The translations under genes and the position numbers were made by a program. This document shows positions 30,066-43,100 of a stretch of 64,000 nucleotides of DNA, one piece after another. Under the pieces are notes generated by a model, which did not search any database, had not been told where the DNA came from, and saw nothing but the letters and a program-made list of their open reading frames with translations. Each line of letters starts with the position of its first letter. The stretch's first letter is position 1. The stretch is from Setophaga petechia (taxonomy: Eukaryota > Chordata > Aves > Passeriformes > Parulidae): positions 14,260,572-14,324,571 of the forward strand of contig JANCRA010000009.1 of assembly GCA_024362935.1 (NCBI GenBank), written 5' to 3'.

Positions 30066-30079
30066 CCGGCAGGTGGCGG
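30066..30079 (+). promoter_or_regulatory. CTCF-like binding motif
   Basis: CCGGCAGGTGGCGG fits the CTCF core pattern CC-D-S-Y-AG-R-K-GGC-R-S at every position. It sits in a small CpG cluster (30.04-30.16 kb), nearly midway between the 3' ends of CDX2 (21.17 kb) and PDX1 (39.75 kb), where a boundary would be sensible. Occupancy is not shown. Confidence 0.5.
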
Positions 30080-33000
30080 TGTGGCGTCGGCCCCGGCCCC
30101 TCCCGATCCCGCTGGCTCCGCAGGGATTCCCGCGATGCGAAACGCGTTTCTGCCTCCAAACTGTGTTACTGTCTTCATCCGACCTCACAAGAGGAGTTTG
30201 GGACATCCTTCCTCCCTTCCCTGGGCTTCTACCATGAGGGGTCGATATAAAGAGTTTGGAGAGGTTCAGCATCCATTTCCCACCAGGCATCACAGCAGCA
30301 CGGGGCACAGTTCCACTGTCTGCCTCCCTCTGCAGCGTTTTTCCTTTTCTTCTGATAGTTGTTGCTACTGCTATACAAGACATCAGCCAGTGCTGCCATG
30401 TAAAACACGACCTCATGGAGCAGAGCTTGCCAATGGCTGTGGCACCATCTGGAGAGATCTGGTGGCACTAAAGAAAGACTTTACATGTCATACATAAATC
30501 ATGTTTGAATGGCTGAACAAATTCCTTTGTCTCCTCCTCACTTTTCTATCCTCAGTTCTCCACACTCATCATATCCCTGATATCCTCTTTTACATCTGCT
30601 GTTCAAGAATCTAGTCCACAACCCATTCAAATCCATGCCATTGGCTGCAGTTGGCTTTGGACCATGGCCTAGATCTCCTTCACTGGCTCTTGGCTTTGTA
30701 CCTCTTCCAAGCCCTCAGCTGGAACAGTCTCTGCCTCTTTGAAGACTCTTGCTCCCTTCCATCAAATTTCCCTCAGTCCCCTTTCTTTCAGGATGTCTCT
30801 CTACAGTGAGTAAGTGATAGCTTCAGAAAGCATATGGGGATGTAGCAGAGGCCATCTAAGGGATGGCAGAAGATGGAGAGATTCCTGGCAAAGGGGAATA
30901 TCTTCTGGAGTGGCAGCAGGGAAATTAGGGTGGCCAACAGCCAAGATGTGTCAGGCTGCAAAAGGAAGCTCAGGCAAGGTGAGGAAACTCTTCTAGTAGC
31001 TATGCTGCATCCATGTTTCCAAGGGTAACTCTCCTCTGCTTCCCTGCCTGCTTCTTTGTGGCCTCCAGCTCCTGCAGAAGCTCCTGCTTTGTGTCAAAGG
31101 TGATGCAGGTGTGCAGTGAGCTGTTTCCAAAATGAAAGATATTTCATTTCCATTTTTGCTGGATGATGAGCATTTTGTTGGATTGATGAGTTGAGCTGTC
31201 TCATCCAGCTGCTTCTGTTTGCTGCAGAAACAGGAGGTAGAGAGGGAGTGCTGGGATTTCTGATTAATGTGACATGCCACTGCACTCTCAGACTGGGGTG
31301 TGACAGCTTCCTGGCTCTTACCCATCCATTTCTACTCTCCAGTTCTGCCCTTGCCTGATGGTTCCTCCATCTGTATCATTGCTTTCTGCCCTGTGTTTTA
31401 TTCCATGTATGTTTGAAGGAGGGAGAAGGCTTGAAAGTAAATTGTTCCTCTTCTCCTCCTCTGCCACTCTTCTGGCTCCCAGCTACAATTCCTTCCCTAT
31501 GGCATCGGGAGAAGCACTGTCTCTTTAGTTACTCCCTCCCTGGATGCTTTGTAGTTCCTGCTGCATCTTCCTCCATCACCCACTCCATGCCCCATCAGCA
31601 GGCAGGGTGCCAGGCTGGCATTGCAGAGGTAACCCCGTGTTGCCCACCTTATTGCAGGCATTCCATACTGCTGTCTCCTTATCACAAAAGTTTCAGACCT
31701 TCTTGGTGTTTCTTGTGGGCATCTCCTCAGAGCACTGACTCTTTCTTCTTCCCAAAGCAGCCAACTGATTCCCATTCCCTTCTCACCCAGCCACCCCACT
31801 CTTTTATAGCACTCCTCTTCTCATTGCTTACAGCTGTGGCCTGTTAAAGTCAGGCAACTCCTAATCTTTGATAATTGGCCCAGCTGCAACACCTTAGGGG
31901 TAAGATTACTTTCTACACTCTCTTTATTTTCTTGTATTCTATCGCCCTACAACCCCGCATCTCCCTGGATCTGCCTTCCCCACCTCTGTGCAGACGCGGC
32001 CTGCAGGTGTCAGCTTGTCTCTTCCTAGCTCGTGCTGTCAGCCTGTAAAAGCCTCTCCTGAGCCTCCCTCCCCACACTCTCCCAATGTTTCTAGAGCTCC
32101 AGCCAGTGAAGAATGAAGCCCTGACCTATCTGGGGACCACACCTGGAGGAGAAGCACGGGCACTAAGATTTTCCAACAAGCCAGCACTGCTCCCAACCCT
32201 CCATAATCCAGCAGCTGGGACACCACAGTGAGGGTGGGATATTCCAGACCTTCCATGAGCCATGCTGCTGTGGGCCTTACCTCACTGTTCAGAGCCAGGC
32301 TGAGAGGATGGGATAAAAGGAGACACAAGGGCAAATGGGACTTTGCTGGAGCAGGACATAAATCTGCCACCATAAATGGATTTTTATCTCCCACATCTCT
32401 GCAGATTTTCTGACAATTTCCAGTGCCTGCATCTAAATGAATTTGGATTATTTTTCATAGGAACTGTGAGGCAGGTCTCTAAGATTTTTTGCCAAAACAG
32501 AGCTTGACTTAGAGCTCTGAGCAAGCAGGACTCTAAGTACCTGATTTGTCATAGGCAGGAACAGCTGGAACAAGCCCTACATGTAAGAGTGAATAAACAC
32601 TGCTGCAGAGCAACTGCATTAAGTAGAAATCTCTGCCAGAACCACAACTTTCCTTTAGCTGTGGACCAGGAGGAATGTGAAGACAAGTGAGAAAATTCCA
32701 TCACATTACAAAGGGGAATTAAGCTTCTACAAGGAAGGTGCAAGCTGCAATTAACAGCTAAGTAAAACACACAAAACACCTGGTTTCTGTATCATGACTT
32801 TTCCCCAGAAGCCAAATGACATTCCCAGCTAATGACCTCATTGGTGTCATAATCCTGTAAGTATTGAGGTCTTGGCATTACATCAGTTACTTTTTTCTTC
32901 ACCCTTCTCCATTAATGCCTCCCTCTGGCTTCTCCCCATAACAAACCAACTGCTTCAGCCCTCATTTGCCTCTCTTCTGACCTCTCCTGCTTTCAGTGCT

Positions 33001-35640
33001 AGCTCATCCTTCTGGCTGTCCATCCTGTGAAAGTGTTGCCTTCCATCACTCCCTGGAGTACCATTCCTCTACTTGCCTTGTAGGCCCATCCTGTCCAGCT
33101 TCTGTGATTGAGCTCTGGAATCTGCTCTTGGGAATTTCTCTTAAAAGTCTCTAATAAGGCAGAAGTTGCCTGGAAAATTAATTCTCTTTTCACTAAAACT
33201 TTTCCTTTGGCTTCTTGGGAGGCTGTTTCAAAGAGAAGTGCACTGTCCTCTCCTTGCTATTAGGGCAAGAAACCATAGGCTATAGCTGCAATATGTAAGA
33301 TTGGTTGGCTGCTAGGAAAATGCACTCGTGGTGGGAGTAATGATGCACTGGAACAAACAAGTTTGTGAAATCTGCAGTTATGTAGCCCTTAGTGAACAGA
33401 AAAGAACAACATGTCTGAAGTGATCTTACTGTGGGCAGAAGAACAGAGTAGAAAGCTCAGTGGTTCCAGTTCCAGCTCTATTTTTGCTCCTCCAGAGGTG
33501 CTCCTAAAGAATCACCTCTTTGTCATGAGAGGGTCATGCAGCTCTACATTTTATGGCCCTTTCCTCTGCCTTTACCTCCACCTTATCTCATGCACAGCTC
33601 GACATGCTCTCTTGCACAGCTGCCATCAGATGTCTCTTTCTGTTTGAAGTGGAACTGTCTCACTAAAGTACATGGGATAAATATAACAAACCAGCAGCGA
33701 TGTGGCAGCAGAGGGTGAAGTTGTGAGCAGGTTTTCAATCACAGCTCCAGGAAGCAGCCTGGCTTTAACAACAAGTTCTATCACATCCATTCCTGGGTAA
33801 AGGATTTGATGTCTTTGAAGTAAAAGGTATTTCCCTCTCCTCCCCCTTTTTATGACAGTTTTCATTTTTTGCATAAAAATTCAGTTTACAGAATGGACTA
33901 AAAATAAAAATAATCCCAAAACACGACTTGCCATTCTTCCACCTTATCTTGAGCAATGTCACCTCATGCAGTCTCACCCTTAGCCAAATACTGACTCACC
34001 ACCAAGGGCTTAGCAGCGGAAAAGGAGAGAGGGCATATCAGATGAGAGAGCAGCTCTCCTGGCTGGAATCCTGGCAGGAGTGAGAGGCACGTGTTTGGAT
34101 CAGAGGGACTGTGCTGAAATGTTGTTAAAAGCCAGAATGTGAGGGGGCTGCTTTGCTACTGCTGCAGGGTGGTGCAGCCTCCTGTCCTGGAGGGTTTGTG
34201 TTGAAAACATGCCTGCAGCCCTACGATGCCGCACCCAGCTGAGGCTCCCAACAGGCAACTGTTTGCTTTTCTCTGGAGAAGGGTTTGGGCCCAGGGAAGC
34301 GGTGTTCAAACACAGGTCTCTGCACAGTCCAGGACCTGGTATAGCTCCCCTGGCTCCACCTTGGTCCTGAGACAGCTTGGTCTGCCAGCAAGGGCTGTGG
34401 GTACCCTCTGTTCTCTGCAAAGGGAGGTCCCCGCCCTGTTTCTGATTTTTCCTTACAGCAGGGGAGTCACTAATCCCTGCCTGCCTCTGCTCGGTGCTTT
34501 GAGGTCTGCAGGGAATGCCCAAAGCAGGCACAGCTGAATATAAAATGGCACACACTGCCCATGCTCAAATAGAACACCAGAGTGCTACCAATTGCTCTTG
34601 AAGACAACTCTTCCAGGATCCACCACCAAGCCTAGCCCTGGGAATGGAGACACAAACCATTGCACCCTCTGCTTTCTGAACCTGATGGATGTGTTTTACT
34701 TTTGAACCTTAAATCAGTCTGCCAAGGGTTCTTTGGGCAGATGATTTTCTCCTACTAGGTCTGAGTCAAGGAACAGGAAGAAAATGAAGCCACTGTTCAG
34801 CAGCTTATAGTTTCCATTGTTCTGTGCTATGAGACAAAGCAACCCTGTCTTTGCCATTGCTCCTTAGCAAATGCATTGCTTTTGCAGGGGTTATTGCAAT
34901 CTTCTTGCCTTGTTGGTCCAGCTCACCTGCATCTCAAGAATAGCTTCCCATTCAATCTGTTTTTGGGTTGTTTGTGAAGAATATGCCTGTTTGCAAAGGC
35001 ACCTGCCTCTTGTGACCAGTAAATCCTGGTGGATGGAACCAGAGCTCCTGTCAATATGCCTAAAGGTACCTCATGCAGAAGGAGAACAAGTCCTCTCCTC
35101 CTTGCAGTGGTGCTGCAATGATTTCTGGAACAAGCCCTGATATGAGGCAGCAAGTGCGTCAGACCTTATAGTAGGGGAACCACGTGTTTGAGTTTCCTAC
35201 TGCATGAATGAGGCTGGCCAGGCCTGATTCATCCCCGAGGCACGCTGGGGAGAGAGGCACTCAGCTCATTTCCTCTGCATTTTATTTGTTCCTGCAAATG
35301 CTGTGATCCCAAAAGCGCTGGGGAACAGAGGAGCTGCACACCAGGACAGTAAATGCTGGAGGAGAGGAGGTGTAGAAAGGCAAAGATTAGGAGAAGCCTT
35401 GTCTCCAAGCACCTTCCTCTTTGCTCCACTGTTCTTTGCACTTGCAGTTAAAGCGCTGTTGGGACACATTGGTGCTGGTAGAGTGCACAGAAAGACACTG
35501 GAAAAGGTGCTGGAAACCAGTGAGACAGGACAGTGATGATAAATGCTAAATGTTACATGAATGTAAATAGTGGGTAGGTGAAAGTAGATAGCATTCATTA
35601 CTAACACAGGCGCTGCAGGGTTTCCACATTTCATTGTCAT

Positions 35641-35705
35641 TTAATTTAATTTAATTTAATTTCATTTCATTTCATTTCATTTCATTTCATTTCATTTCAT
35701 TTCAT
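35641..35705 (+). repeat. Pentanucleotide repeat, (TTAAT)4 then (TTCAT)9
   Basis: Four TTAAT units run directly into nine TTCAT units, with no interruption. A two-motif microsatellite of 65 bp. Confidence 0.97.
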
Positions 35706-36455
35706 TGTCCTCCCTAGACTTCTTCCTGATTGCTATAAAAAAATATCCTGGAAGATCTGGCCATTTTTATCCCCCTGCAGGAAAGAAGAAAGCAGAAAAG
35801 GTATTGCCTGAGACACAGTCTTTTGGAAGCCATGTGTATGCATGGGTGTTTGCATGGTTTGTCTATGCTCATGTGTACAGGTCTCTCTAAGCTATAACCA
35901 GTGAAGGGAGCACAACTGCATTTCTTTCTACTCCCAAAACAAGCCTTGAAACTCAACACTTAAGCCTCAGCCACCTCTGCCCTGTGTGGAGCACAGCCCA
36001 TGAGGGGCACTGCCCAGGCCACAGGGCCCTGTTTTGGTGCTGGTTGCAGGGCTGGCATCCCATTCATGGTTGTGCCAAAGCCTTTCCGAGCAATATTTCA
36101 TCTCTCAGCCTGCACATCTCTTTGGCTGTGTTCATGGCAGCAGCAGCAATCACAGAGTAGGAGGTAGCAGCCTTCAGTGCCTGACTGGAAAGCCTTTCAC
36201 ACCTTAGGTTAAATCACTGCTTTCAGTACTGATTTATGGGTGCAATTATCCATAAATGGAGAGATTTTCAGGTGAAAATATAAGTTTGTAATAGAGGAGA
36301 CAAGTATAGTCTTGCAATCCTGCTTTTCACGCGGCCGCTGCTGCAGGACTGTGGGACATGGTGCTGCTGGGGGGAGGTAAGGCAGGGCTGGCAGCAGACT
36401 CTGGCCCGGTGTGACAGCAGCCCCGAGGTGCTGTCGGGGTTTTCCCAGCCATGTG

Positions 36456-36511
36456 CCATTCACCTCAGGTGCTCAGCCAGTGAATTTTCCATTCACCTCA
36501 GGTGCTCAGCC
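36456..36511. repeat. Direct duplication, 23-bp copies at 33-bp period
   Basis: CCATTCACCTCAGGTGCTCA followed by GCC is present at 36456-36478 and again at 36489-36511. Local duplication. Confidence 0.85.
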
Positions 36512-37252
36512 GTGCCTGGGGGAAGGAGAGGTCCTGCCTTGTGCTCTTTCATGGGATGGCAGTCAGTGTCTCAGTAGGGCAGAAGCAGGACAAGAACGCT
36601 TTCCCTGCAGCACTGGGGGATGGATCTGAGCAAAGTAGGAGCAGCAAAGGTGTTGCTTGTGCAAAGCTCAATCCACACTCACAGCCTGTCTTCCCTGGAG
36701 CTATAGATACAATTGATGTCTCCATAGTTTCCAATGAGGTGGATGCCATGGCAAGGTGCACCCAGGGACAGGAAAATTGCCCAGAATTTGCTCAGCATTT
36801 CCTTGAAAAAATTAACACTGAACACATACAATTTTTGAGGACATACCTCTCCCACACCTGCTTAAAAGACTTCACTCTTGTCCAAAAAGGAAATAAAAAG
36901 ATGTCTCACACTTCATTATCTCTTCTCTAATTTTAAAAGTAATTTGAGAAAGGTTTATGGACATTCTATCCTAGGCTTTAAGGTGATTCCAAATAACTCT
37001 TAAACTATTTCATAAAGGGAGGTGTCTCCCCGGTAGATGGATATATCTGGACAACTGGTTTTGGTGAGGTGACATGGCTCAAGAACTCCAGTGGCCCAGT
37101 AACTCTCCATGTCAGCCTTGCCTTTCCCCAGCACTGTGTAGGGCTGGCTGTTCTGTGTTTTGTCAGGTGAAGTTACCATGAATCCTTAGCTCTACAAAGT
37201 GTCTTGATTTAGTTAATGTTAATTTTTCCATTGGTGCAGTTGTAAAAAGGGT

Positions 37253-37306
37253 GTGTATATATATATATATATATATATATGTGTATATACACACATACAT
37301 ACACAA
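37253..37306. repeat. (TA)n microsatellite with flanking CA/TG words
   Basis: About 13 uninterrupted TA units, then GTGTATATACACAC and CATACATACAC. Simple repeat. Confidence 0.95.
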
Positions 37307-37834
37307 ATGTAAGTGTTAAACAAATAAACTGTCAGCTCTTAGAAGAAAAATACTTTATTCATTAAAACTAAACTATGTGGTTCTGCTTCTGCTAATAAAA
37401 ATACCTTGGCACTGTAGTCAAACAATTCCCATTAATTGTGCACGCTTTTTGTTTTCAGAGTAGTGCACAAAGAAAATCAAAACTGAATGCACTATATTAA
37501 AGAAAGGAGAGGCAACATTTCAGCTACCATGTATGCTGCTCAGCCAGGGCTCAGCCAGGCTCAACAAATCTTAGAATGAAATCGAGGTATTTTCTGTGAA
37601 AGACATCCTTTCTTCAGCTGGATCTGTTTTTACAGCAGCTCCCGATTTGTAATGTCAGTGGCAGGCATTGTAAAAGGTACATGGAAATTGTTCCACTTCA
37701 TGTTACCAGTGAAAGGTTAATGCTAATGAATAGGGATTAAAAGATCTGAGGTTTAAAAATGGGTTCCTGTCCCTCAAAAGTTTAAGAAATATTACTTTAA
37801 TTAATATGGTGCTTTACTTCTTAAGCAGAACAGC

Positions 37835-37840
37835 TTTATT
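37835..37840 (-). terminator. PDX1: Candidate PDX1 polyadenylation signal
   Basis: AATAAA on the minus strand about 1.9 kb past the PDX1 stop. A second minus-strand AATAAA lies at 37354-37359. Either could end a long 3' UTR. Neither is proven. Confidence 0.3.
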
Positions 37841-39753
37841 TGAATTTTGCTCATATAATTAGTAACAGTTCTCACTCATTGACTGCATTTTGATGAACAA
37901 GGATATACAGGCTCGGATGACAAATTTCTCAGGCAACTTGCATGAAAAATTACCAGAAATAGTCCTGCTTGTACACAGACAGTAATGTCCCCAGAGGAAA
38001 GAAAAGCAACAGACAAATTACACCTTCAGTTCAAGTTTCCACCCTAGTGTTAGAAGTTCCATGTGAAACGAGAAACCCCCAAAGAGCTGTGCCAAGCTAT
38101 TTGCTTTCCCCCTCGCTTTCAGCCGAGGGACTGGGAACACCCTCTGGCCAGGCTGCGACAGGTTATCCTCATTTTCCTCCTCCCATGGCGCTCCCGGGCC
38201 CGCAGCCCCGGAGGGCCCGTGGCGGTCCCGAGGGATGCTCGAGGGGCTGCTGCCGCCGGGTACGGGGCAGGAACCTTCCCGTCGAGGAAAGAAGGCAGAT
38301 CTTCCTGGCCGACAGCAAACCGGACAGTTCCTGCTTCCTTCCAACCGGTGTCTTCTGTTCCTAGGTCGGCTGTGAATTGTTCCCCGCTGAACTGGAGTCC
38401 CCGCCGTTGTCGGGACGGGGAAGCTGTTCCTGGAAGCGGGAAAGGCAGGCTGGGCCCGGGGCGGCCGGCACAGACTCCGCTCCCCGTGTTTCCTCAGGGA
38501 AGCCCCGGCCGGGCTCTGTCCCGCTCCAGCCCGGAGGAGCCGAGCTCTCCCGCACACCGGGCCGGCCGAAAAGCAGCACCCAGGAAAAGTCCGCGGTGCT
38601 CTGCAGTGCCTCGGGAGGCAGCCGGCCCCCGGCCTCTGCTGGGTGTAAAAACAAGTGTGCAGAGCAAAACCACGCAGAGAGCCATGCCGGGACAGGAGCT
38701 CATGCCGCAGAGAGGTTTTTTCCCCTCCAAGGCAGAGTCCGAGCTTGCGAAAGAGTTGGAAGAGAGGCAGGAGCTTTTTCCCTAAGGACAATGCCCCTGA
38801 AACCAGCCCTACCCCCAGATATATCTGGCTGGCTGCTCGCCGCCCGGAGAGCACCTGCGACTTTTTTTGCTGCATCCCTGGGCTCGCATTCAGCCCTGGA
38901 AGAGGCGAGCGCAGCCCTGGAGCCGCGGAGTTCCACGGGTGGCAGCTCAGGGTCCCGCAGCAGCTGGAGGAGCCCGAAGGAGGGTAGGAGGGTCTGGCTA
39001 CCTGTGCCGGTCATCGGGGGAGACAAATCCTGCCCGCAGGACACGTGAGCTTTTTCTTTTCTAATTTTTTAATTTTTTTCCCTCCCCCCCCCCCCCACCT
39101 TTGTTTTCTTTCCCAAAACCAAAAGAAAACGAAAGAAACCAGGTTCCAGTTCCCAAAGAAGTAAGTAACAGTCCTGAGAGAGTCCTGGGTAGAGCCGATG
39201 CCCTGGGGGACTGGAAGGGATGGCGATGGCGCCGTGCCAGCCCGTGGATGGTGCGGGATACTCGGGCCCGTGTCCGCGGCTGTGGACCGACGGACGCAGC
39301 GGGACGCGCGCTCCGACTGAGCGGCTGCGGGCGGCAAGGAAGGCAGAGTGCGCCGGCTTCTCCTCCGGTGTCCAGAGCTCTCTGTGCACCGGGGTGGCAC
39401 ACACCATCGGTGGCCACCTGACACCCACCTTCCCCGGGGGAAGCTGTCCCGTAGGGCTCGCTGAGGCGCGGGCAGCCCGGGGCAGCGGGGCCCAGCTCCC
39501 CAACATCCCGGTGGCTCCCTGCGGCCTCCTCCGGCGCTAGCGCCTGCAGCGAGCCTCCCCTTCTCACAGCTGGGCATCTTACCCTCCGGAGAACACGAGT
39601 TTCGGAGTGGAGGCACCGCGTTTCCCCGGGTGAAAGCGCGAGTGGGTCGGCACGGCACGGCAGTGCAAGGCGGAGGGAAGCTGGCCCCAACCTCTCGGCT
39701 CTTTTCCATGTCCCATCCTTTTCCTCGTCCCGGGCCATGGAGCTCCCCGCGGC
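37841..39753 (-). other. PDX1: PDX1 3' flank, probable 3' UTR, with GC-rich block
   Basis: Downstream of the PDX1 stop. The first part (39.1-39.75 kb) and 38.15-39.0 kb are GC-rich. A C-run of about 15 lies near 39.09 kb (G-run in the PDX1 sense). Long open frames on both strands, including 285 codons on the minus strand at 38018-38875, have no recognisable domain and look compositional. Could instead hold an independent non-coding RNA promoter. Confidence 0.45.
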
Positions 39754-40142
39754 TCACCGAGAGTCCTGCTGCCTTCTGGGGACTAGGCTGGGGGCGAGAA
39801 GGTCCCTGGAGGCTCCCGAGGGAAGGTTCCCAGCGGGGCACGGCTGGACATCCTCCTTGGTATGCAGCTCTCCGGAGGACACAACGCAGTCTTGCTCGGG
39901 GTCATTGCTGTTGCCCGCCCCTCGCTTTTTGTCTTCTTCTTTCTTCCACTTCATCCGCCGGTTCTGGAACCAGATCTTGATGTGCCTCTCGGTCAAGTTC
40001 AACATGACAGCCAGCTCCACCCGCCGCGGCCTGGAGATGTACTTGTTGAAGAGAAACTCCTTCTCCAGTTCCAGCAGCTGCGCCCGCGTGTACGCCGTCC
40101 TCGTCCGCTTGTTCTCCTCCGGTTCCACCATGTAGGATCCAC
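39754..40142 (-). CDS. PDX1: PDX1 exon 2 (homeodomain and C-tail)
   Basis: Acceptor CTTCTCTCCAG precedes the exon on the minus strand. 389 bp to the TGA stop (39754-39756). Encodes the whole homeodomain, including the recognition helix [15 protein letters not shown], which overlaps the nuclear localisation signal, and the C-tail. Confidence 0.98.
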
Positions 40143-43100
40143 CTGGAGAGAAGCGAGAGTCAGCCTGGGCCCGCCCGCCCCCTCGGGCTGCGGGCACCAC
40201 GTCCCACGACCCCTGCGCGGCGCGGAGGATACGCGGGGGGAAGCAAGCGGGGTGATGGGGAGGCCTCGGGGAGCTGTCCTGCTGGGCAGAGCGAGGTGCT
40301 GCTGCTAGCGGCAGTCACCGCTGCTGTTATTTTATTTGACAATAATTTAATATTTTTTAGCAATGATTTGGATGAGGTTTTCAGGGAAGCGCCGTCTCTG
40401 GAGCCGAGGGGGAAACTCACGTGCCACCGTTTGCGTGACACTGAAAGCTCAGAAAGGCTCCCGGATTCAGGGCCACAATTGTTCAGATTCTCGTCAAAAT
40501 TAATTTTTAAAAAATAATTTAAAAAAAAAAGGTAAGAAAATAAAAAGGAAAAAACCTCCACCACACAAACCAAAGCAAAATGGAAAAAATTAACCCCTCA
40601 AAAAACCCTCCAAAAAAACCAACGCACCAAAGAAACCCCTATAAAACAAAGCAAAAATAACCATTATAATTAGTGGGGCTGCTGGGTCGGGCCGGGAGTT
40701 GGACCGCTGCCGCTCCATTTTGCCGTGTTGATGAAACCTTGGGTTTCTTGTTCCCGTAAAAAGTGGCAGCAGCGGGATCGCCGTCCCCAGCGCGGCCGCC
40801 GCAGCCCTGCGCGGGCACCGGGGCATGGGCAGTACAGGCGGGCACATCGAGAGGGGCAAGAGGTGGGCATGGAAACTCGGGGCCGATTTTGCCAGTTCCA
40901 GCGCCCCTCTGGAAACGTTTTTGAGTTGATATCATCTGCGGGGAATGGTGCTTTAAACAGCCAGAATGAAATAATAATTTAAAGAGAGATACATGGACTC
41001 TCCCACAGCTCATCTTCCTATTCCCATGATTCTGTATTTATATATACACCGTTTGTAAATGTAAACCTATGTATAAAACTTATATATGTATTTAAAATAT
41101 ATATTTAAATACACATATAACGTTTGCATAGTGATGTGTATATACCTATGTGCGTGTATAAATAAATATTAAAATCATTGTATATATGTATAAAAATGTT
41201 GATAAATCTAAACTTATGCATGCATGAGTTTGTATCTGAAAAAAAAAACCCTTATTCTGTTACTTTAAACTTTACTGGAGCTACCGGGAGGGCGGAACGC
41301 CCAGGTCTGTCGGAGGGCCGCGGTCGGTCGGGCCACGGGACAAGGCCGATAAGCCCGGGGTGAGCAGCGGAGCCCGGGGCCGGGCACGGCGTGTGGCACC
41401 GGGCCGGGCTTGCCGCGGCCTCCCTGGGCAAAGGCCCGCAGCTTCCATGGACACCTAAATCCCAAGGGTTTCCATGAGAAATAAACCGCCGGGCCATATA
41501 GTTTGCCACATACACAGCACAAAAAATGCTGGGGTTTGGCTGTGAGCACTCTCTCGCACTTGGCACAGCGCTCACAGCCCCTTTCTGCTCCTGCGGTGTG
41601 CTCCGGCAGGAACCCTGCACTCACATCACACCGACCGGGCCATGCACGGCCCCTGCCTGCTCCTCCCAGGAGGGCTAGGGACAGCAGGCAAGAATTTTAG
41701 GCTTCCACCGGGAAAGTTTCGCTTTCCTGCTGGATTTATCATTCTTCGGGTACAGGAGAAAGAGAAAAAAAAAGAGGTGTAGTTAAAAAGTTTAGCTTGT
41801 TATTATTATTATTATTTATTCCCGAAATTCACTCAACTCATGGAAAACAACCTGATTTTCTCTCTCCTTCTCCCCACCTCCGCTCTGGCACCGTCCCTGC
41901 CGCGGTGTCCGTGGGCTGGGACAGCACTCTCTTCTACCTTTGTGGGCGGATGCGCCTCAGGGAGACTGGGGACCGCCACCTGTCCTTCCCTCCCCCTCGG
42001 CCTGCCCCATGCAATTCCCAAACTATTTCGTGGAAATTTTAATGCTCCGGTCTTTTTTTCAACTGTCTATTTGAACAAAGCCATTAATATAATATTTGCC
42101 GTATAGGCGTGACGGAGGCGCAGAACTCGATAACATTGTGCCGGCAGAGACAGAAATATTGTTGGGCAGCGGAACTTTCTGCCTAGATAGAGTTTCTTCC
42201 CCTCACTGGCAACTCTGTTTCATTTGTGCATTGTTTTCCGCGCCCTGTTTTTTTCCCTCGGAGAGGTGCATTTGTGGCTAAAACCCGCCGGGGAGCGGGA
42301 GGAGCGGGATGGAGGGGCCAGGAGGGGAGATGGGCTCTGCGCCGGGGAGAGCCGAGAGGCAACTCAGAGGGTCTCAGTGGCTGTCCTGAGGGCTCGGGGG
42401 CTGCTCCGCAGCCGCACGGTGGGCGCAGGGACGCGGGGCAGCGGGGCCGTCCCCTCCCGCCAGCCCTGCCCGCCGCTTCCCCGCCCGCTCCACCTCGCAG
42501 GTGCCGCCGCGACCCGGCCCCCGCTCGGAGCTCACCGCGCCCGGGGGACGCTCTGCTGCCCGAAGAAGCAGCTCCAGGGAGGCGTCACGACGTCCCGGTT
42601 TGGCCACAATTAGTTAATTGGTGAAAAATAATTCGTTAATAATTGCTGAGGCTCAGGGTGCGATGAGCCCGCCGGCGGGGGCTGGAGCGCCGGCTTTCTC
42701 GCCGGTGTTCAACCCAACACTAGCAGCCCTAGAGCAGTGGGTCTGCAGAGGCTGGCAGGGGGAAAAGGACCCTCCAGGGCCGCTCCACACGACATCCGAG
42801 CGGTGGGAGCAGGACCGGAGCAAGGGAGAGCTAATTAGCGCCGAGCGGGACAGAAGCCGGGGGGCAGAGGGATGCGACGAGGCTTACCGGTCCACTGTCC
42901 TTTCCAGGCGTGCGATTTGGTGGACTTCATCCAGGCGAAAGGCACCTGCACTCGGGGCTCCTCTACAGCTCCCGTGTCCGCCCCGTCTGCGAAAGGCAGT
43001 GCGTCCTGGTGGGGAGGAGGAAGATGAGGGTGGTGATGATGGTGATGAAGGTGGGAGACCCCGGCATCCTCAGTGATGGGGGGCACCTCGTAAGGTGAAA

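Larger units (their letters stand above)
21173..37800. other. CDX2-PDX1 intergenic region (3' to 3')
   Basis: No recognisable protein-coding exon. It holds a 10-bp hairpin at 21955-21981, a short direct duplication near 22.5 kb, a GC-rich block with AATAAA at 23.0-23.25 kb, a CR1 fragment at 26.1-26.4 kb, a small CpG cluster with a CTCF-like site at 30.04-30.16 kb, a pentanucleotide repeat at 35.64 kb, a 33-bp-period duplication at 36.46 kb and a TA repeat at 37.26 kb. The remainder looks like ordinary unique DNA. Confidence 0.7.

Noticed and set aside
29804..30497. Overlapping frames of 148-186 codons around 30 kb
   Set aside because: Frames on both strands overlap with no domain, and splice or start signals are unconvincing.
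38018..38875. 285-codon minus-strand frame downstream of PDX1
   Set aside because: GC-rich, overlapped by several frames on the other strand, and without a known domain. Better explained by composition.
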